Below, in pieces: positions 44,604-53,899 of a stretch of 64,000 nt of DNA. The notes below the pieces were generated by a model. The model ran no database searches, was not told the DNA's origin, and saw only the letters and a program-made list of their open reading frames with translations. The first letter of the stretch is position 1, and every line of letters starts with the position of its first letter. Origin of the DNA: Euzebyella marina (GTDB lineage: Bacteria; Bacteroidota; Bacteroidia; Flavobacteriales; Flavobacteriaceae); the NCBI RefSeq assembly GCF_014855515.1, contig NZ_JACYFK010000002.1:62001-126000 (forward strand), given 5' to 3'. A program made the translations under genes and the position numbers.

Positions 44604-46067
44604 ATGGGTATCGTCTTTAGGCAATCTTTAAATAATTCAATAGTTACCTATGCCGGTTTTGGTATAGGGGCTTTGAACACTTTGGTTTTGTACCTAAATT
44701 TTATGAGCCCTAAGTACTATGGGCTTATTCAAGTAATTCTTTCGGCGGCGACGGTACTCAACCCGATTTTGGCTTTTGGTGTACCTAATACCTTAGTCAA
44801 ATTTTACAGCAGTTTTGAAAACAATAAGGTTAAAGAAGGATTTCTTACCCTTATGCTATTACTGCCGCTGGTACTCATGTTGCCAATCGCTATTCTGACT
44901 TTTGTGGGCAATGAAGCCATAGGTTCTTTTTTAAGTAGGGAAAACCCCATCGTCAGGGACTACGTATGGCATATTTTTCTGATTGGTATGGCCATGGCCT
45001 ATTTTGAGGTATTCTATGGCTGGGCGCGTGTTCATATGAAGTCGGTGTTCGGTAACTTTATGAAAGAAGTCTTTTCTCGTGTGGCGGTCAGTGTACTGCT
45101 GCTTTTATTACACTTCGAATATATAACGGTTGAATTTTTTGTTCATTCGATGGTCGGGGTTTATGTATTAAGAATGATTGTGATGAAGGTTTACGCCTAT
45201 AGCCTACACATGCCTAAACTTTCGTTCGAGTTTCCGCATAACATTCGAAATATAATGGTGTATACGTCATTGATTATATTGGGAGGTTCTGTGGCGATTG
45301 TTTTATTGGAGGTCGATAAAGTAATGATCAATCAATTCATTGAGCTTGAAAATGTCGCCTACTATAGTGTGGCGGGTTTTATTGCAATGGTAATCGCCGT
45401 ACCCTCGAGATCTATGCATCAGATTACTTACCCGTTAACTGCCGAGCAGCTTAACAATAAAGATTGGGCTTCATTGGAGCGTTTGTATAAAAAAAGTTCG
45501 TTGACTCTTTTTGCCATTGCATCGCTTCTATTTCTCCTGATATTTTTGAATCTAGATGATATGTATACGATGATGCCTAAAGATTATAGAAATGGGTATA
45601 TGATATTTGTCTGGCTGGGGTTGGCTAAGGTTTACGACTCCATATTAGGCAACAATAATTCAATACTTTATAATTCAGACTACTATAGGGCTATACTTAT
45701 GTTCGGTGTTCTGTTGGCCGTTTTGACTATTTTGCTGAATCTGTGGCTCATACCGGCCTATGGTCTTGATGGTGCCGCCATTGCCAGTTTTTCTGCACTT
45801 TTTATTTATAATACGCTCAAATTAGCTTATGTGAGATGGAAGTTTAAGATGCTTCCTTTTACGACCGAGACCTGGCAAGTGGGCATTATTTCGATGGTTC
45901 TAGGTGTCGGGTTCTATTTTATTGACTTTCCATTTCATGCTATAATCAATATCATACTCAAAGGTATTTTAATCACCGCCCTTTTCGTTGGGCTTTTATA
46001 TAAGTTCAAGATATCGGAAGATTTATATACTCTTTTGTCCAGAATACTTTCTATACTAAAGAGATAG
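44604..46067 (+). CDS. Oligosaccharide flippase / lipopolysaccharide biosynthesis membrane protein
   Basis: A 487-aa membrane protein with about twelve to fourteen hydrophobic helices, of the MOP (Wzx/MviN) superfamily. The N-terminal half has the RQSLNNSIVTYAGFGIGALNTL start and the middle has IIILGGSVAIVLLEVDKVMINQF, a typical Wzx segment with the conserved Glu-Asp pair. It would turn lipid-linked sugars over to the periplasm. It follows the glycosyltransferase at 48 bases. No polymerase or priming transferase is present. Confidence 0.85.
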   Translation: MGIVFRQSLNNSIVTYAGFGIGALNTLVLYLNFMSPKYYGLIQVILSAATVLNPILAFGVPNTLVKFYSSFENNKVKEGFLTLMLLLPLVLMLPIAILTFVGNEAIGSFLSRENPIVRDYVWHIFLIGMAMAYFEVFYGWARVHMKSVFGNFMKEVFSRVAVSVLLLLLHFEYITVEFFVHSMVGVYVLRMIVMKVYAYSLHMPKLSFEFPHNIRNIMVYTSLIILGGSVAIVLLEVDKVMINQFIELENVAYYSVAGFIAMVIAVPSRSMHQITYPLTAEQLNNKDWASLERLYKKSSLTLFAIASLLFLLIFLNLDDMYTMMPKDYRNGYMIFVWLGLAKVYDSILGNNNSILYNSDYYRAILMFGVLLAVLTILLNLWLIPAYGLDGAAIASFSALFIYNTLKLAYVRWKFKMLPFTTETWQVGIISMVLGVGFYFIDFPFHAIINIILKGILITALFVGLLYKFKISEDLYTLLSRILSILKR

Positions 46068-46157
46068 CCGCAACAAATCTATACCAATAAGTTTGTTTCC
46101 GATAAGTAGTTTTCTAAATAATTGTTTTGTAGTAACTTTAAATAGAAAATGTAAGGC

Positions 46158-46982
46158 ATGGACTATTTTATTAGGGGAAATTTTTGCGCTGCTTTATTTA
46201 GAGATATTTTGGAACCCATTATGGAGGCCGAAGTACGAATATACCATCAGCTTGGCCCAGAATGCGATCCTCCTTCCAATAGTGCGACCAAAGAGCTGAA
46301 GCTGCTTTCTGAAAAAGAAGTTTCCGCTAAAAAAAATTGCCTAATAGGCACTGCTCAAACCGACAAATTCGGTAACTATTCTTTTAATCTTCCACAGACC
46401 TACAGAAATACCCCCATTGCGATAGATATTCTGCTAAAACAAGCGCCTCGACAGAAAGAAGGCAAGCACAAGCCTATTCAAGTCTTTATCAGAAAATTAA
46501 ACCCTATTTGGAGGTCTTCAGATGATTGCTTTATATATCGCTATAACTATTCTTTTCCTTTTGAAGATTGGTATCAAATCAGAAAATTGTTTGATGCTTG
46601 GACGATTTATGGAAAAATAACTTTGGAAAGTTCTGGCACTAGCCAGGTCTCGGGTCTTGAAGTTACGGCTATGGATGTCGACTGGATTCATGATGATTTT
46701 TTAGGAAAGGCTTTGACCAATGATAAGGGGTATTTTAGAATTGATTATGGAAGTGCCGATTATAAAAAGACGTTTTTGTCGCCATTGATTAATGTAGAAA
46801 CACCGGTACGAACAATTCGAGGGCCGGGAGTATATTTTCAAGTTGCTGATTCTGATGGGGCGGTAATCTATAAAGAAGAAAGAAAAGTGGGTCATTACGA
46901 ATCGAGAAAGAATATACCGAGATGTTTTTTTGTCGACTTGCATTTAGCTGCCGAAAATGTGCCTGATAAAAAAAGAATATAG
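46158..46982 (+). CDS. Protein with two transthyretin-like beta domains
   Basis: A 274-aa protein without a clear signal peptide. Two Ig/transthyretin-like units can be seen: about 20-120 (AEVRIYHQLG..., TDKFGNYSFNLPQTY) and about 150-262 (GLEVTAMDVDWIHDDFLGKALTNDKGYFRIDYGSADYKKTF), the second matching the DDxLG...TDxxGxFxI pattern of transthyretin-like folds. The function is not known. It lies 90 bases behind the flippase gene, possibly under its own control, and may belong to the same surface cluster. Confidence 0.65.
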   Translation: MDYFIRGNFCAALFRDILEPIMEAEVRIYHQLGPECDPPSNSATKELKLLSEKEVSAKKNCLIGTAQTDKFGNYSFNLPQTYRNTPIAIDILLKQAPRQKEGKHKPIQVFIRKLNPIWRSSDDCFIYRYNYSFPFEDWYQIRKLFDAWTIYGKITLESSGTSQVSGLEVTAMDVDWIHDDFLGKALTNDKGYFRIDYGSADYKKTFLSPLINVETPVRTIRGPGVYFQVADSDGAVIYKEERKVGHYESRKNIPRCFFVDLHLAAENVPDKKRI

Positions 46983-47086
46983 CTCCTTTCCCTTGTTGTG
47001 GCCATTTCGATTTTTAGTCTGAAAAATTAGGGCTAAGTTAGTACAGCGAAGCCTTGAAGTAGGTCAAGGCAATTATTACTTCCAAA

Positions 47087-49393
47087 ATGGCAAATGACGG
47101 TTACAAAAGAAAGGTCTCGCTAACAGGGTCCTTAGATTTTACAAATTTACGATTACAAGAGCCCATGAACTACGCAGCTGGTAAATTGGGTGTTAAAGAG
47201 GCACTACGGCATGGTTTCAAAGAAATGGGCATAGTGAGATCCATGCGCGCTTTACTGGAAATGAACCAAGAAGATGGTTTTGACTGCCCAAGTTGCGCTT
47301 GGCCGAACCCTGAAAAACCTTCCTCATTTGCTGAATATTGTGAAAATGGAGCAAAAGCTCTGGCCGATGAGGCCACCCAACATAAAATCGGAAATGAGTT
47401 TTTCAAAAAAAACTCGGTTCAAGAACTATCGCAGTTGACCGATTATCAATTGAACAAATTTGGCCGATTGACCGAACCTTTGGTTTTGAAACCCGGCAAT
47501 GATTATTATGAACCGATTGATTGGCAAGAAGCCTATGAACTTATAAGCGAAGAACTGCATAAGTTGAAAGATCCTAATGAGGCCATATTTTATACCTCGG
47601 GTCGGTCTAGCAATGAGGCTGCTTATCTGTATGGTATGTTTGCTAGGGCCTTTGGGACCAACAATATGCCCGACTGTTCGAATATGTGCCATGAATCGAG
47701 TGGGGTAGCGCTATCGGAAACTTTGGGAATCGGAAAAGGCTCTGTAAAACTTGAAGATTTATATGGTGCCGAGGTGGTCATCGTTGCGGGACAGAATCCC
47801 GGTACCAACCACCCAAGAATGTTATCGGCATTGGAAAAGTGCAAAGAGAACGGGGGAAAGGTCATTAGTATCAATCCATTGGAGGAAGCTGGGCTCGTCA
47901 ATTTCAAAAATCCGCAGAACATTAAAGGTTTGCTAGGCTCCGGTGAGCAAATGGCAGACATTCACTTGCCCGTGAGAATTAATCAAGATATTCCCTTGGT
48001 TAAGCTCATCCTCAAAAAGCTAGTTTTACTGGATGACGAGCGTAAAAACGTCTTCGATCATAAATTTATATCCGAATATGTAGATGGATACGAGGCCTTG
48101 ATTCAGGATTTGGGTAAATATGAAGAAGAGCAATTGCTATCCCAATGCGGGGTTAGTCTAGAAAAAGTTGAAGAAGTGGTTCAGTTGCTTTCTGAAAAAT
48201 CGAAAATCGTAGTATGTTGGGCCATGGGCCTAACACAACATAAGAACGGGGTAGAGAATATTAGGGAGTTTGTCAATCTTTTGCTTTTAAAAGGAGCAAT
48301 GGGCAAGCCAAACGCGGGAACATGCCCGGTTAGAGGGCATAGCAACGTTCAGGGAGATCGAAGTGTGGGCATCATGCATTACGTTGATGACGCTTTAAAC
48401 CAGCGTGTTAAAAAGTATTTAGGTTTTGAGGCGCCTACAGATGAGGGCGTAGATACGGTGGGCGCTATCAAATCAATGCACGAGGGAAAGGCTCAAGTTT
48501 TTATCTGCTTAGGAGGTAATTTTTTGATGGCCGCTAATGATACCGAGTACACGGCACAGGCTTTACACAATTGCGATTTAACCGTTCAAATCAGTACAAA
48601 ATTGAATCGTTCGCATCTCGTGACCGGAAAGACCGCTCTAATTTTACCCACCTTTGGGAGGTCTGAAAAAGATATGAAAAAGGGTACCCTGCGCTATCTC
48701 ACCATGGAAGATAGCATGGGCCGGGTGAGACGTTCTCATGGCTTATTGAAACCCGCATCAGAATTGATCAAAAGTGAGCCCGAACTAATTGCAGAATTGG
48801 CCGATACTTATTTTAAAGGTCAACATTCGGTAGATTGGTTGGCAATGGCCGATAACTATGACCTTATTAGAGATAGTATTGATCAGGTGGCTAAAGGTTT
48901 TGAAAAAACTATTGAGCGATCTAAAGGTATTGGTTATTATTTACCTAATAATGTACGGGAACTTGACTTTAGCATGCTACCCAATGGAAAGGCCCAACTC
49001 ACCATCAATAGTTTACCGGAGCATCATCTAGAGGAGAAAGAGTATTTATTGATGACCATACGCTCTCACGACCAGTTTAATACTACTGTTTATGGGCTTG
49101 ATGATCGCTACCGCGGGGTTTACAATGAACGCAGGGTTCTCTTCATGAATCCCTCGGATATGAAGAATGAGAACTTTCAGAAGTGTGATGTAATTGATAT
49201 CACTAGTTCTTATGATGGTCAGAAACGAACTGCGAAAAAATTTATAGTAGTTCCTTATAATATTCCATCAGGGAACTTGGCTGCTTATTTTCCTGAGACT
49301 AATATTCTTGTGCCGTATAACAAGTTTGCCGATAAGAGTAAAACTCCTATCAGTAAATCAGTTAAAGTATCGCTCTCTATACATACTACTTAA
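47087..49393 (+). CDS. FdhF/YdeP-family molybdopterin oxidoreductase
   Basis: A 768-aa protein of the YdeP branch of the molybdopterin oxidoreductases (formate-dehydrogenase-like). It has CPSC (Cys67-Cys70) in the typical FDCPSCAWPNPEK block, YTSGRSSNEAAYLYGMFARAFGTNNMPDCSNMCHESSG for the molybdopterin site, and a C-terminal domain with NERRVLFMNPSDMKNE. In this family the full Fe4S4 ligand set of formate dehydrogenase is often incomplete, as seems so here. The substrate is unknown; it may help acid or redox stress as YdeP does in E. coli. No electron-transfer subunit is next to it. Confidence 0.88.
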   Translation: MANDGYKRKVSLTGSLDFTNLRLQEPMNYAAGKLGVKEALRHGFKEMGIVRSMRALLEMNQEDGFDCPSCAWPNPEKPSSFAEYCENGAKALADEATQHKIGNEFFKKNSVQELSQLTDYQLNKFGRLTEPLVLKPGNDYYEPIDWQEAYELISEELHKLKDPNEAIFYTSGRSSNEAAYLYGMFARAFGTNNMPDCSNMCHESSGVALSETLGIGKGSVKLEDLYGAEVVIVAGQNPGTNHPRMLSALEKCKENGGKVISINPLEEAGLVNFKNPQNIKGLLGSGEQMADIHLPVRINQDIPLVKLILKKLVLLDDERKNVFDHKFISEYVDGYEALIQDLGKYEEEQLLSQCGVSLEKVEEVVQLLSEKSKIVVCWAMGLTQHKNGVENIREFVNLLLLKGAMGKPNAGTCPVRGHSNVQGDRSVGIMHYVDDALNQRVKKYLGFEAPTDEGVDTVGAIKSMHEGKAQVFICLGGNFLMAANDTEYTAQALHNCDLTVQISTKLNRSHLVTGKTALILPTFGRSEKDMKKGTLRYLTMEDSMGRVRRSHGLLKPASELIKSEPELIAELADTYFKGQHSVDWLAMADNYDLIRDSIDQVAKGFEKTIERSKGIGYYLPNNVRELDFSMLPNGKAQLTINSLPEHHLEEKEYLLMTIRSHDQFNTTVYGLDDRYRGVYNERRVLFMNPSDMKNENFQKCDVIDITSSYDGQKRTAKKFIVVPYNIPSGNLAAYFPETNILVPYNKFADKSKTPISKSVKVSLSIHTT

Positions 49394-49395
49394 AA

Positions 49396-49433
49396 ATAAA
49401 AACCCCCGCTGCAGATTTCTCTACCGCGGGGGC
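49396..49433 (-). terminator. Terminator of the Arg-rich secreted protein gene
   Basis: CCCCCGC (49403-49409) and GCGGGGG (49426-49432) form the stem. On the minus strand it runs into TTTTTATTTTTA, the complement of the A-rich bases directly behind the fdhF-like stop codon. On the plus strand it lacks a T tract. Confidence 0.88.
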
Positions 49434-49461
49434 AAACAACTAACCAACCTAAAAACAATCT

Positions 49462-50640
49462 TTAATATCTTCTGCTAGTTCTCGATGACGAACTTCTTGC
49501 AGTACTTGTTCTACTGCTTCTGGCATCGCTAGCTTTTCTTATAGTTCTTTTTGAACTTGTACTTCTTACTGCCGTGTTACCTCTTGAACGGGCGTTGTTC
49601 TGCCTAACAGTTGTTTTGTTTGCACTTCTCGAAGCGTTATTATAGCTTTTCGAATTGCGGGTGACCGTTCTTTGTTCAGGGGTTCTAGTCACTGTTCGCT
49701 TGGTAACGGTGTTACCTCTTGGTGATGTCACCGTTGTTGATTTTCTAGAAACCGATCTGCCATTAGGGGTTGTAGAAGTACTTCTTTTAACAGTTCTACT
49801 TGCCGTATTGGAACTTCTGTTGACTTGTGATTTTCTTACGTCAGCAGAACGACCTTGGTTACTTCTTGAAACATTTTGGTTTCTACTGATTCGTTGATCA
49901 CTTCTACTAGCGCCAGTATTACTGGCAACGAAACGGCTTGTTCTCGGGGCTGCACTTCTGACAGCTACTCTACGGTCATTTCTATAGATTTTAGCCCTGT
50001 CTTTTCTGACTTGGTTGTATTTATGAGACCTTCCGATTTGCGCGTATGCCCTTCTTTGATTGTATCTGTACGGTTTGTAATAGGTGTATCTTACCGGACT
50101 ATAATATCTTCTGTATGGCTTATTGAAAACAAGGCAAAAGCCAATAGCTGGTCTGACAAAAAGCGCATGAAAGGGTCTATAGATATAGCGTCTGTTGTAT
50201 ACATTGATATAACCGGTATGGTAATCATAAAATCCTCTTCTGTTATAATAAACGTACATACCTCCTAAGCGGTGCACTCTTCCACTGTTATACGAAATGT
50301 CAACATCGCCGATTTGTGTTACACGGCCGTAATAGTCGTAAAATACTGGAACATTCTCTACTTGAATAACCGCCCCGTAGTCGTCATATTGAACATAAGG
50401 GTTATAGTCAAAACCAGAGTTAAAGGTTACACCGTTTCTTCTTCCAGTCACATACTGGTCGATATAGAAATCAAACTCACCATCGGGATATACCGAAAAC
50501 GTAATGCCATTTTCAACAAAAATAAAGGCGTCGTTGTTTCTATAAGCATTGCGTTCAGCAACCTTATCTTCTGTACTAGTGGCCAAGGCCCCGGAGGCAC
50601 CCATAACTAAGGCCGAAAAAAAGAGTACTAACTTTTTCAT
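49462..50640 (-). CDS. Secreted protein with Tyr-rich core and long Arg/Ser/Thr-rich tail
   Basis: A 392-aa exported protein with a signal peptide (1-20), a region of about 150 residues rich in Tyr, Asp, Gly and Val with a repeat-like strand pattern (VQYDDYGAVIQVENVPVFYDYYGRVTQIGDVDISY) and a tail from about 200 to 392 made of Arg, Ser, Thr, Asn and Lys with almost no acidic or hydrophobic residues. The core looks like a small YD/beta-repeat module; the tail is low complexity and strongly basic. I know similar proteins only as flavobacterial hypotheticals. The tail may bind nucleic acid or acidic glycan. Confidence 0.75.
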   Translation of the reverse strand: MKKLVLFFSALVMGASGALATSTEDKVAERNAYRNNDAFIFVENGITFSVYPDGEFDFYIDQYVTGRRNGVTFNSGFDYNPYVQYDDYGAVIQVENVPVFYDYYGRVTQIGDVDISYNSGRVHRLGGMYVYYNRRGFYDYHTGYINVYNRRYIYRPFHALFVRPAIGFCLVFNKPYRRYYSPVRYTYYKPYRYNQRRAYAQIGRSHKYNQVRKDRAKIYRNDRRVAVRSAAPRTSRFVASNTGASRSDQRISRNQNVSRSNQGRSADVRKSQVNRSSNTASRTVKRSTSTTPNGRSVSRKSTTVTSPRGNTVTKRTVTRTPEQRTVTRNSKSYNNASRSANKTTVRQNNARSRGNTAVRSTSSKRTIRKASDARSSRTSTARSSSSRTSRRY

Positions 50641-50810
50641 GATATAAGGTTTTAAGTTCCCGAATGCAACTATTCACATTCGCCTTAAAGAAAACAAACA
50701 GCGTGCCAAAAAATAAAATAGAATTTTATCTATTGATATTCAATTAGTTAAAAATAGTTTAGTGAGAATTATGTGAAGGAGGTGGCGGTGATATTGGTCA
50801 AAAAGAACAT

Positions 50811-50860
50811 AAAATAATAGTTGTCAAGTGAAGTGGATGATCACCAACAACTATTATTTT
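50811..50860 (-). terminator. Long hairpin behind uvrA
   Basis: AAAATAATAGTTGT (50811-50824) is a perfect inverted repeat of ACAACTATTATTTT (50847-50860), with an extra GTGA/TCAC pairing inside. It begins 20 bases after the uvrA stop and is U-rich on its 3' side in the minus direction, so it is a probable terminator with low GC content. Confidence 0.6.
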
Positions 50861-50880
50861 AAATCAACTTATATCTGGTG

Positions 50881-53664
50881 TTATAGTTTTTCTGCTAAAT
50901 ATTTACCTGTGAACGAATTCTTATTGTTTATGATTTCTTCGGGGGTTCCTGTTGCTAAAAGGTTTCCGCCGTTTTCGCCACCTTCAGGACCAAGATCAAT
51001 AATATGGTCGGCACATTTGATTAATTCTATATTATGCTCGATGACAATTACCGAATGCCCCTTTTCAATTAAGGCGTCAAATGATTTGAGCAGCTTTTTT
51101 ATATCATGAAAGTGAAGACCTGTAGTTGGTTCGTCAAAAATAAAGAGTGCCTTATCCTTGGTAGTTCCTTTTACCAAGAAAGAAGCCAGTTTGATTCGTT
51201 GCGCCTCTCCACCCGAGAGCGTTGAAGATGATTGGCCCAATGTAACGTAACCCAAGCCCACATCTTGTAAAGGTTTTAGCTTCGAGACGATTTTTTTCTC
51301 TCTATGACTCTCAAAAAAGGCAATGGCATCATCAATGGTCATGTTTAAAACATCATCGATATTGGCATCTTCAAATTTAACTTCTAAGATTTCTTTTTTG
51401 AACCGCTTACCACCGCATGTATCACACTCTAGGTGAACATCGGCCATAAATTGCATTTCAACAGTAATCTCACCTTCGCCCTTGCATTTCTCACATCGTC
51501 CTCCATCAACGTTGAAAGAAAAGTGTTTTGCCTGATAACCTCTTATTTTACTCAGTTTTTGAGAAGCGAAAAGATTACGAATATCATCGTACGCCTTGAT
51601 GTAAGTAACCGGATTGGATCGTGAGGACCGACCTATGGGGTTTTGATCGACAAACTCCACATGTTTTATATGCTTGTACTTTCCTTCCACCTTAGAATAT
51701 TGTCCTGCTTTTTCACCATAGCCACCTACTTCCTTCAAAATAATAGGATACAATAACTTTTTTACCAGGGTACTTTTTCCGCTACCTGAAACGCCAGTGA
51801 TAACCGTAAGCATGTTTAGAGGAAAGGTTACATCAATATTCTTAAGGTTGTTCTCTCTCGCCCCAATAATTGAAATAAATTCTTTCGATCTTCTTCTTGT
51901 TTTTGGTATATCGATTGCTTTTGAACCATTCAGGTAACTTGCCGTTAACGAGTTTGACTTTAAAACTTCAGTTAAAGGGCCGTAAGCAACCACCTCACCA
52001 CCATGGGTGCCCGCTTCTGGGCCTATATCGATAACTTCATCGGCCGCTTTCATGATATCTTCATCATGTTCTACTACGATAACCGTGTTACCCAAGTCTC
52101 GTAAAGATTGCAAAACTTCAATTAAGTTTTCGGTATCTTTAGGATGTAGACCAATACTTGGTTCATCCAATATGTACATGCTTCCAACGAGACTACTGCC
52201 GAGCGAGGTGGCCAAATTGATTCTTTGACTTTCACCTCCCGAAAGGGTATTCGATTTCCTGTTAAGTGTGAGATAGCTAAGACCTACTTTATATAGAAAA
52301 CCAAGTCTGCTCGTGATTTCCTTCAAAAGGCGAGAGGCTATTTGTTGATCATGTTTGTCCAGTTCGAGTTGCTCGAAAAAGGGTATGAGCTTTTTGATCG
52401 GAAGCTCTACCAAATCAGATATATTCTTTCCACCGACCTTTACATAGTCGGTTTCTTTACGAAGCCTTTTACCCTTGCAAACATCGCATCTGGTCTTACC
52501 TCGATAACGGGAGAGCATGACCCGGTTCTGTATCTTATAACTTTTTTCCTCCAGCGTTTCAAAGAACTTGTGAATGCCGATAAAATGGGCGTTTCCATTC
52601 CACACTAAGTCTTTTTGATCATCGCTTAGTTCAAACCACGGTTTATGAATAGGAAAATCAAATTTGTAGGCTGAATTGACCAGTTGGTCACGGTACCAAC
52701 CCATGCTTTCACCTCTCCAGGGAGAAACGGCATTATCATATACAGACAGTGCTGTATTAGGTACAACCAAATCTTCGTCAATACCAATCACATCACCATA
52801 GCCCTCGCACTTTGGGCAGGCTCCGTAAGGGTTATTGAAACTGAAAAGATGAACGTTTGGTTCTAAAAATGACATTCCGTCCAACTCAAATCGATTGCTA
52901 AAATTAGAGGTATGACCGGTTTTCATTTCCTCGACGATACATTCCCCTTTGCCCTCGAAGAAGGCCGTATCTACGGCATTAGCTAATCGATTATAAAAGT
53001 CTTCGTCATCTTTGACTATAATTCGGTCTACGACCAATTCAAATTCTCGACCAATATCGGAGGGGGCATTATCAATTCGATACACTTGTCCACCATGTTT
53101 GATACGGGCATACCCTTGTTTCGACAACAATTGTAATGATTTCTCAACATCGCGCTTCTCGTCGATTTTTAAGGGTGCCAACAACAAAAGCTTTTTACCT
53201 ACTTCTTGGCTCTTTACATGTTTAACAACGTCGGTTACGGTGTCTTTTTTTACCTCTTTTCCAGAAATTGGCGAAAAGGTTCTGCCTATTCTTGCATATA
53301 GCAATTTGAGATAATCATATATTTCAGTAGTGGTACCCACTGTAGACCGAGGATTGGTAGAATTTACTTTTTGCTCAATGGCAATTGCGGGTGCTATACC
53401 TTTAATATAATCAACCTTCGGTTTATCTAGTTTTCCCAAGAATTGTCTGGCATACGAAGAAAGACTTTCTACATACCTTCGTTGACCTTCTGCATAAAGT
53501 GTATCGAAAGCCAAACTAGACTTACCGGAGCCTGATAGGCCTGTGATCACTACCAATTTATTTCGTGGTATGACGACATTAATATCTTTCAGATTGTGCA
53601 GTTTAGCACCTTTTATAATGATATTCTCTTTGGGGTTTACCTCTAAATTCACTGTCTTTTTCAT
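50881..53664 (-). CDS. uvrA: Excinuclease ABC subunit A
   Basis: A 927-aa UvrA, the damage-scanning ATPase of nucleotide excision repair. Both ATPase halves are complete: Walker A GLSGSGKSS and GVSGSGKST, signatures LSGGESQRINLA and LSGGEAQRIKLA. Zinc modules are present as CPKCEGYGD, CDVCKGKRL, and CEKCKGEGEI with CDTCGGKRF. The frame opens at 53697, but the ATG at 53664 follows a -7 element by 10 bases and gives the normal N-terminus (ENIIIKGAKLHNLKDINV a little further on). Confidence 0.95.
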   Translation of the reverse strand: MKKTVNLEVNPKENIIIKGAKLHNLKDINVVIPRNKLVVITGLSGSGKSSLAFDTLYAEGQRRYVESLSSYARQFLGKLDKPKVDYIKGIAPAIAIEQKVNSTNPRSTVGTTTEIYDYLKLLYARIGRTFSPISGKEVKKDTVTDVVKHVKSQEVGKKLLLLAPLKIDEKRDVEKSLQLLSKQGYARIKHGGQVYRIDNAPSDIGREFELVVDRIIVKDDEDFYNRLANAVDTAFFEGKGECIVEEMKTGHTSNFSNRFELDGMSFLEPNVHLFSFNNPYGACPKCEGYGDVIGIDEDLVVPNTALSVYDNAVSPWRGESMGWYRDQLVNSAYKFDFPIHKPWFELSDDQKDLVWNGNAHFIGIHKFFETLEEKSYKIQNRVMLSRYRGKTRCDVCKGKRLRKETDYVKVGGKNISDLVELPIKKLIPFFEQLELDKHDQQIASRLLKEITSRLGFLYKVGLSYLTLNRKSNTLSGGESQRINLATSLGSSLVGSMYILDEPSIGLHPKDTENLIEVLQSLRDLGNTVIVVEHDEDIMKAADEVIDIGPEAGTHGGEVVAYGPLTEVLKSNSLTASYLNGSKAIDIPKTRRRSKEFISIIGARENNLKNIDVTFPLNMLTVITGVSGSGKSTLVKKLLYPIILKEVGGYGEKAGQYSKVEGKYKHIKHVEFVDQNPIGRSSRSNPVTYIKAYDDIRNLFASQKLSKIRGYQAKHFSFNVDGGRCEKCKGEGEITVEMQFMADVHLECDTCGGKRFKKEILEVKFEDANIDDVLNMTIDDAIAFFESHREKKIVSKLKPLQDVGLGYVTLGQSSSTLSGGEAQRIKLASFLVKGTTKDKALFIFDEPTTGLHFHDIKKLLKSFDALIEKGHSVIVIEHNIELIKCADHIIDLGPEGGENGGNLLATGTPEEIINNKNSFTGKYLAEKL

Positions 53665-53674
53665 ATATGTACTG

Positions 53675-53682
53675 CAAAGATA
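53675..53682 (-). promoter_or_regulatory. -7 promoter element of uvrA
   Basis: On the minus strand TATCTTTG fits TAnnTTTG and ends 10 bases before the ATG at 53664, so the leader would be very short. It also argues against the longer reading that starts at 53697, upstream of the box. Confidence 0.5.
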
Positions 53683-53774
53683 CAATGAAGCCGTCAATAA
53701 AAATGTGGCACGGTATTAGGTATTACCACAATGTGCTCTTATAAAGATTTTTTTATGAACCATTTAATTTTTTC

Positions 53775-53782
53775 TATATTTG
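53775..53782 (+). promoter_or_regulatory. -7 promoter element of the first sigma gene
   Basis: TATATTTG fits TAnnTTTG; the leader to the ATG at 53900 would be about 115 bases. Confidence 0.4.
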
Positions 53783-53899
53783 AGCCTAACAAAATGTTAA
53801 GAAGCCTATAGCATAAAATTACTTTTTACAGTTTAAAACGAGTTTCTACCGCGCCTTTTGAAAAAGATAGGTGTGCGTTTTTAATAAAAAGTAATAGCT

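Noticed and set aside
49655-50610. Plus-strand ORFs opposite the Arg-rich secreted protein
   Set aside because: They are antisense shadows created by the biased composition of the real gene on the minus strand, which has a signal peptide and a terminator.
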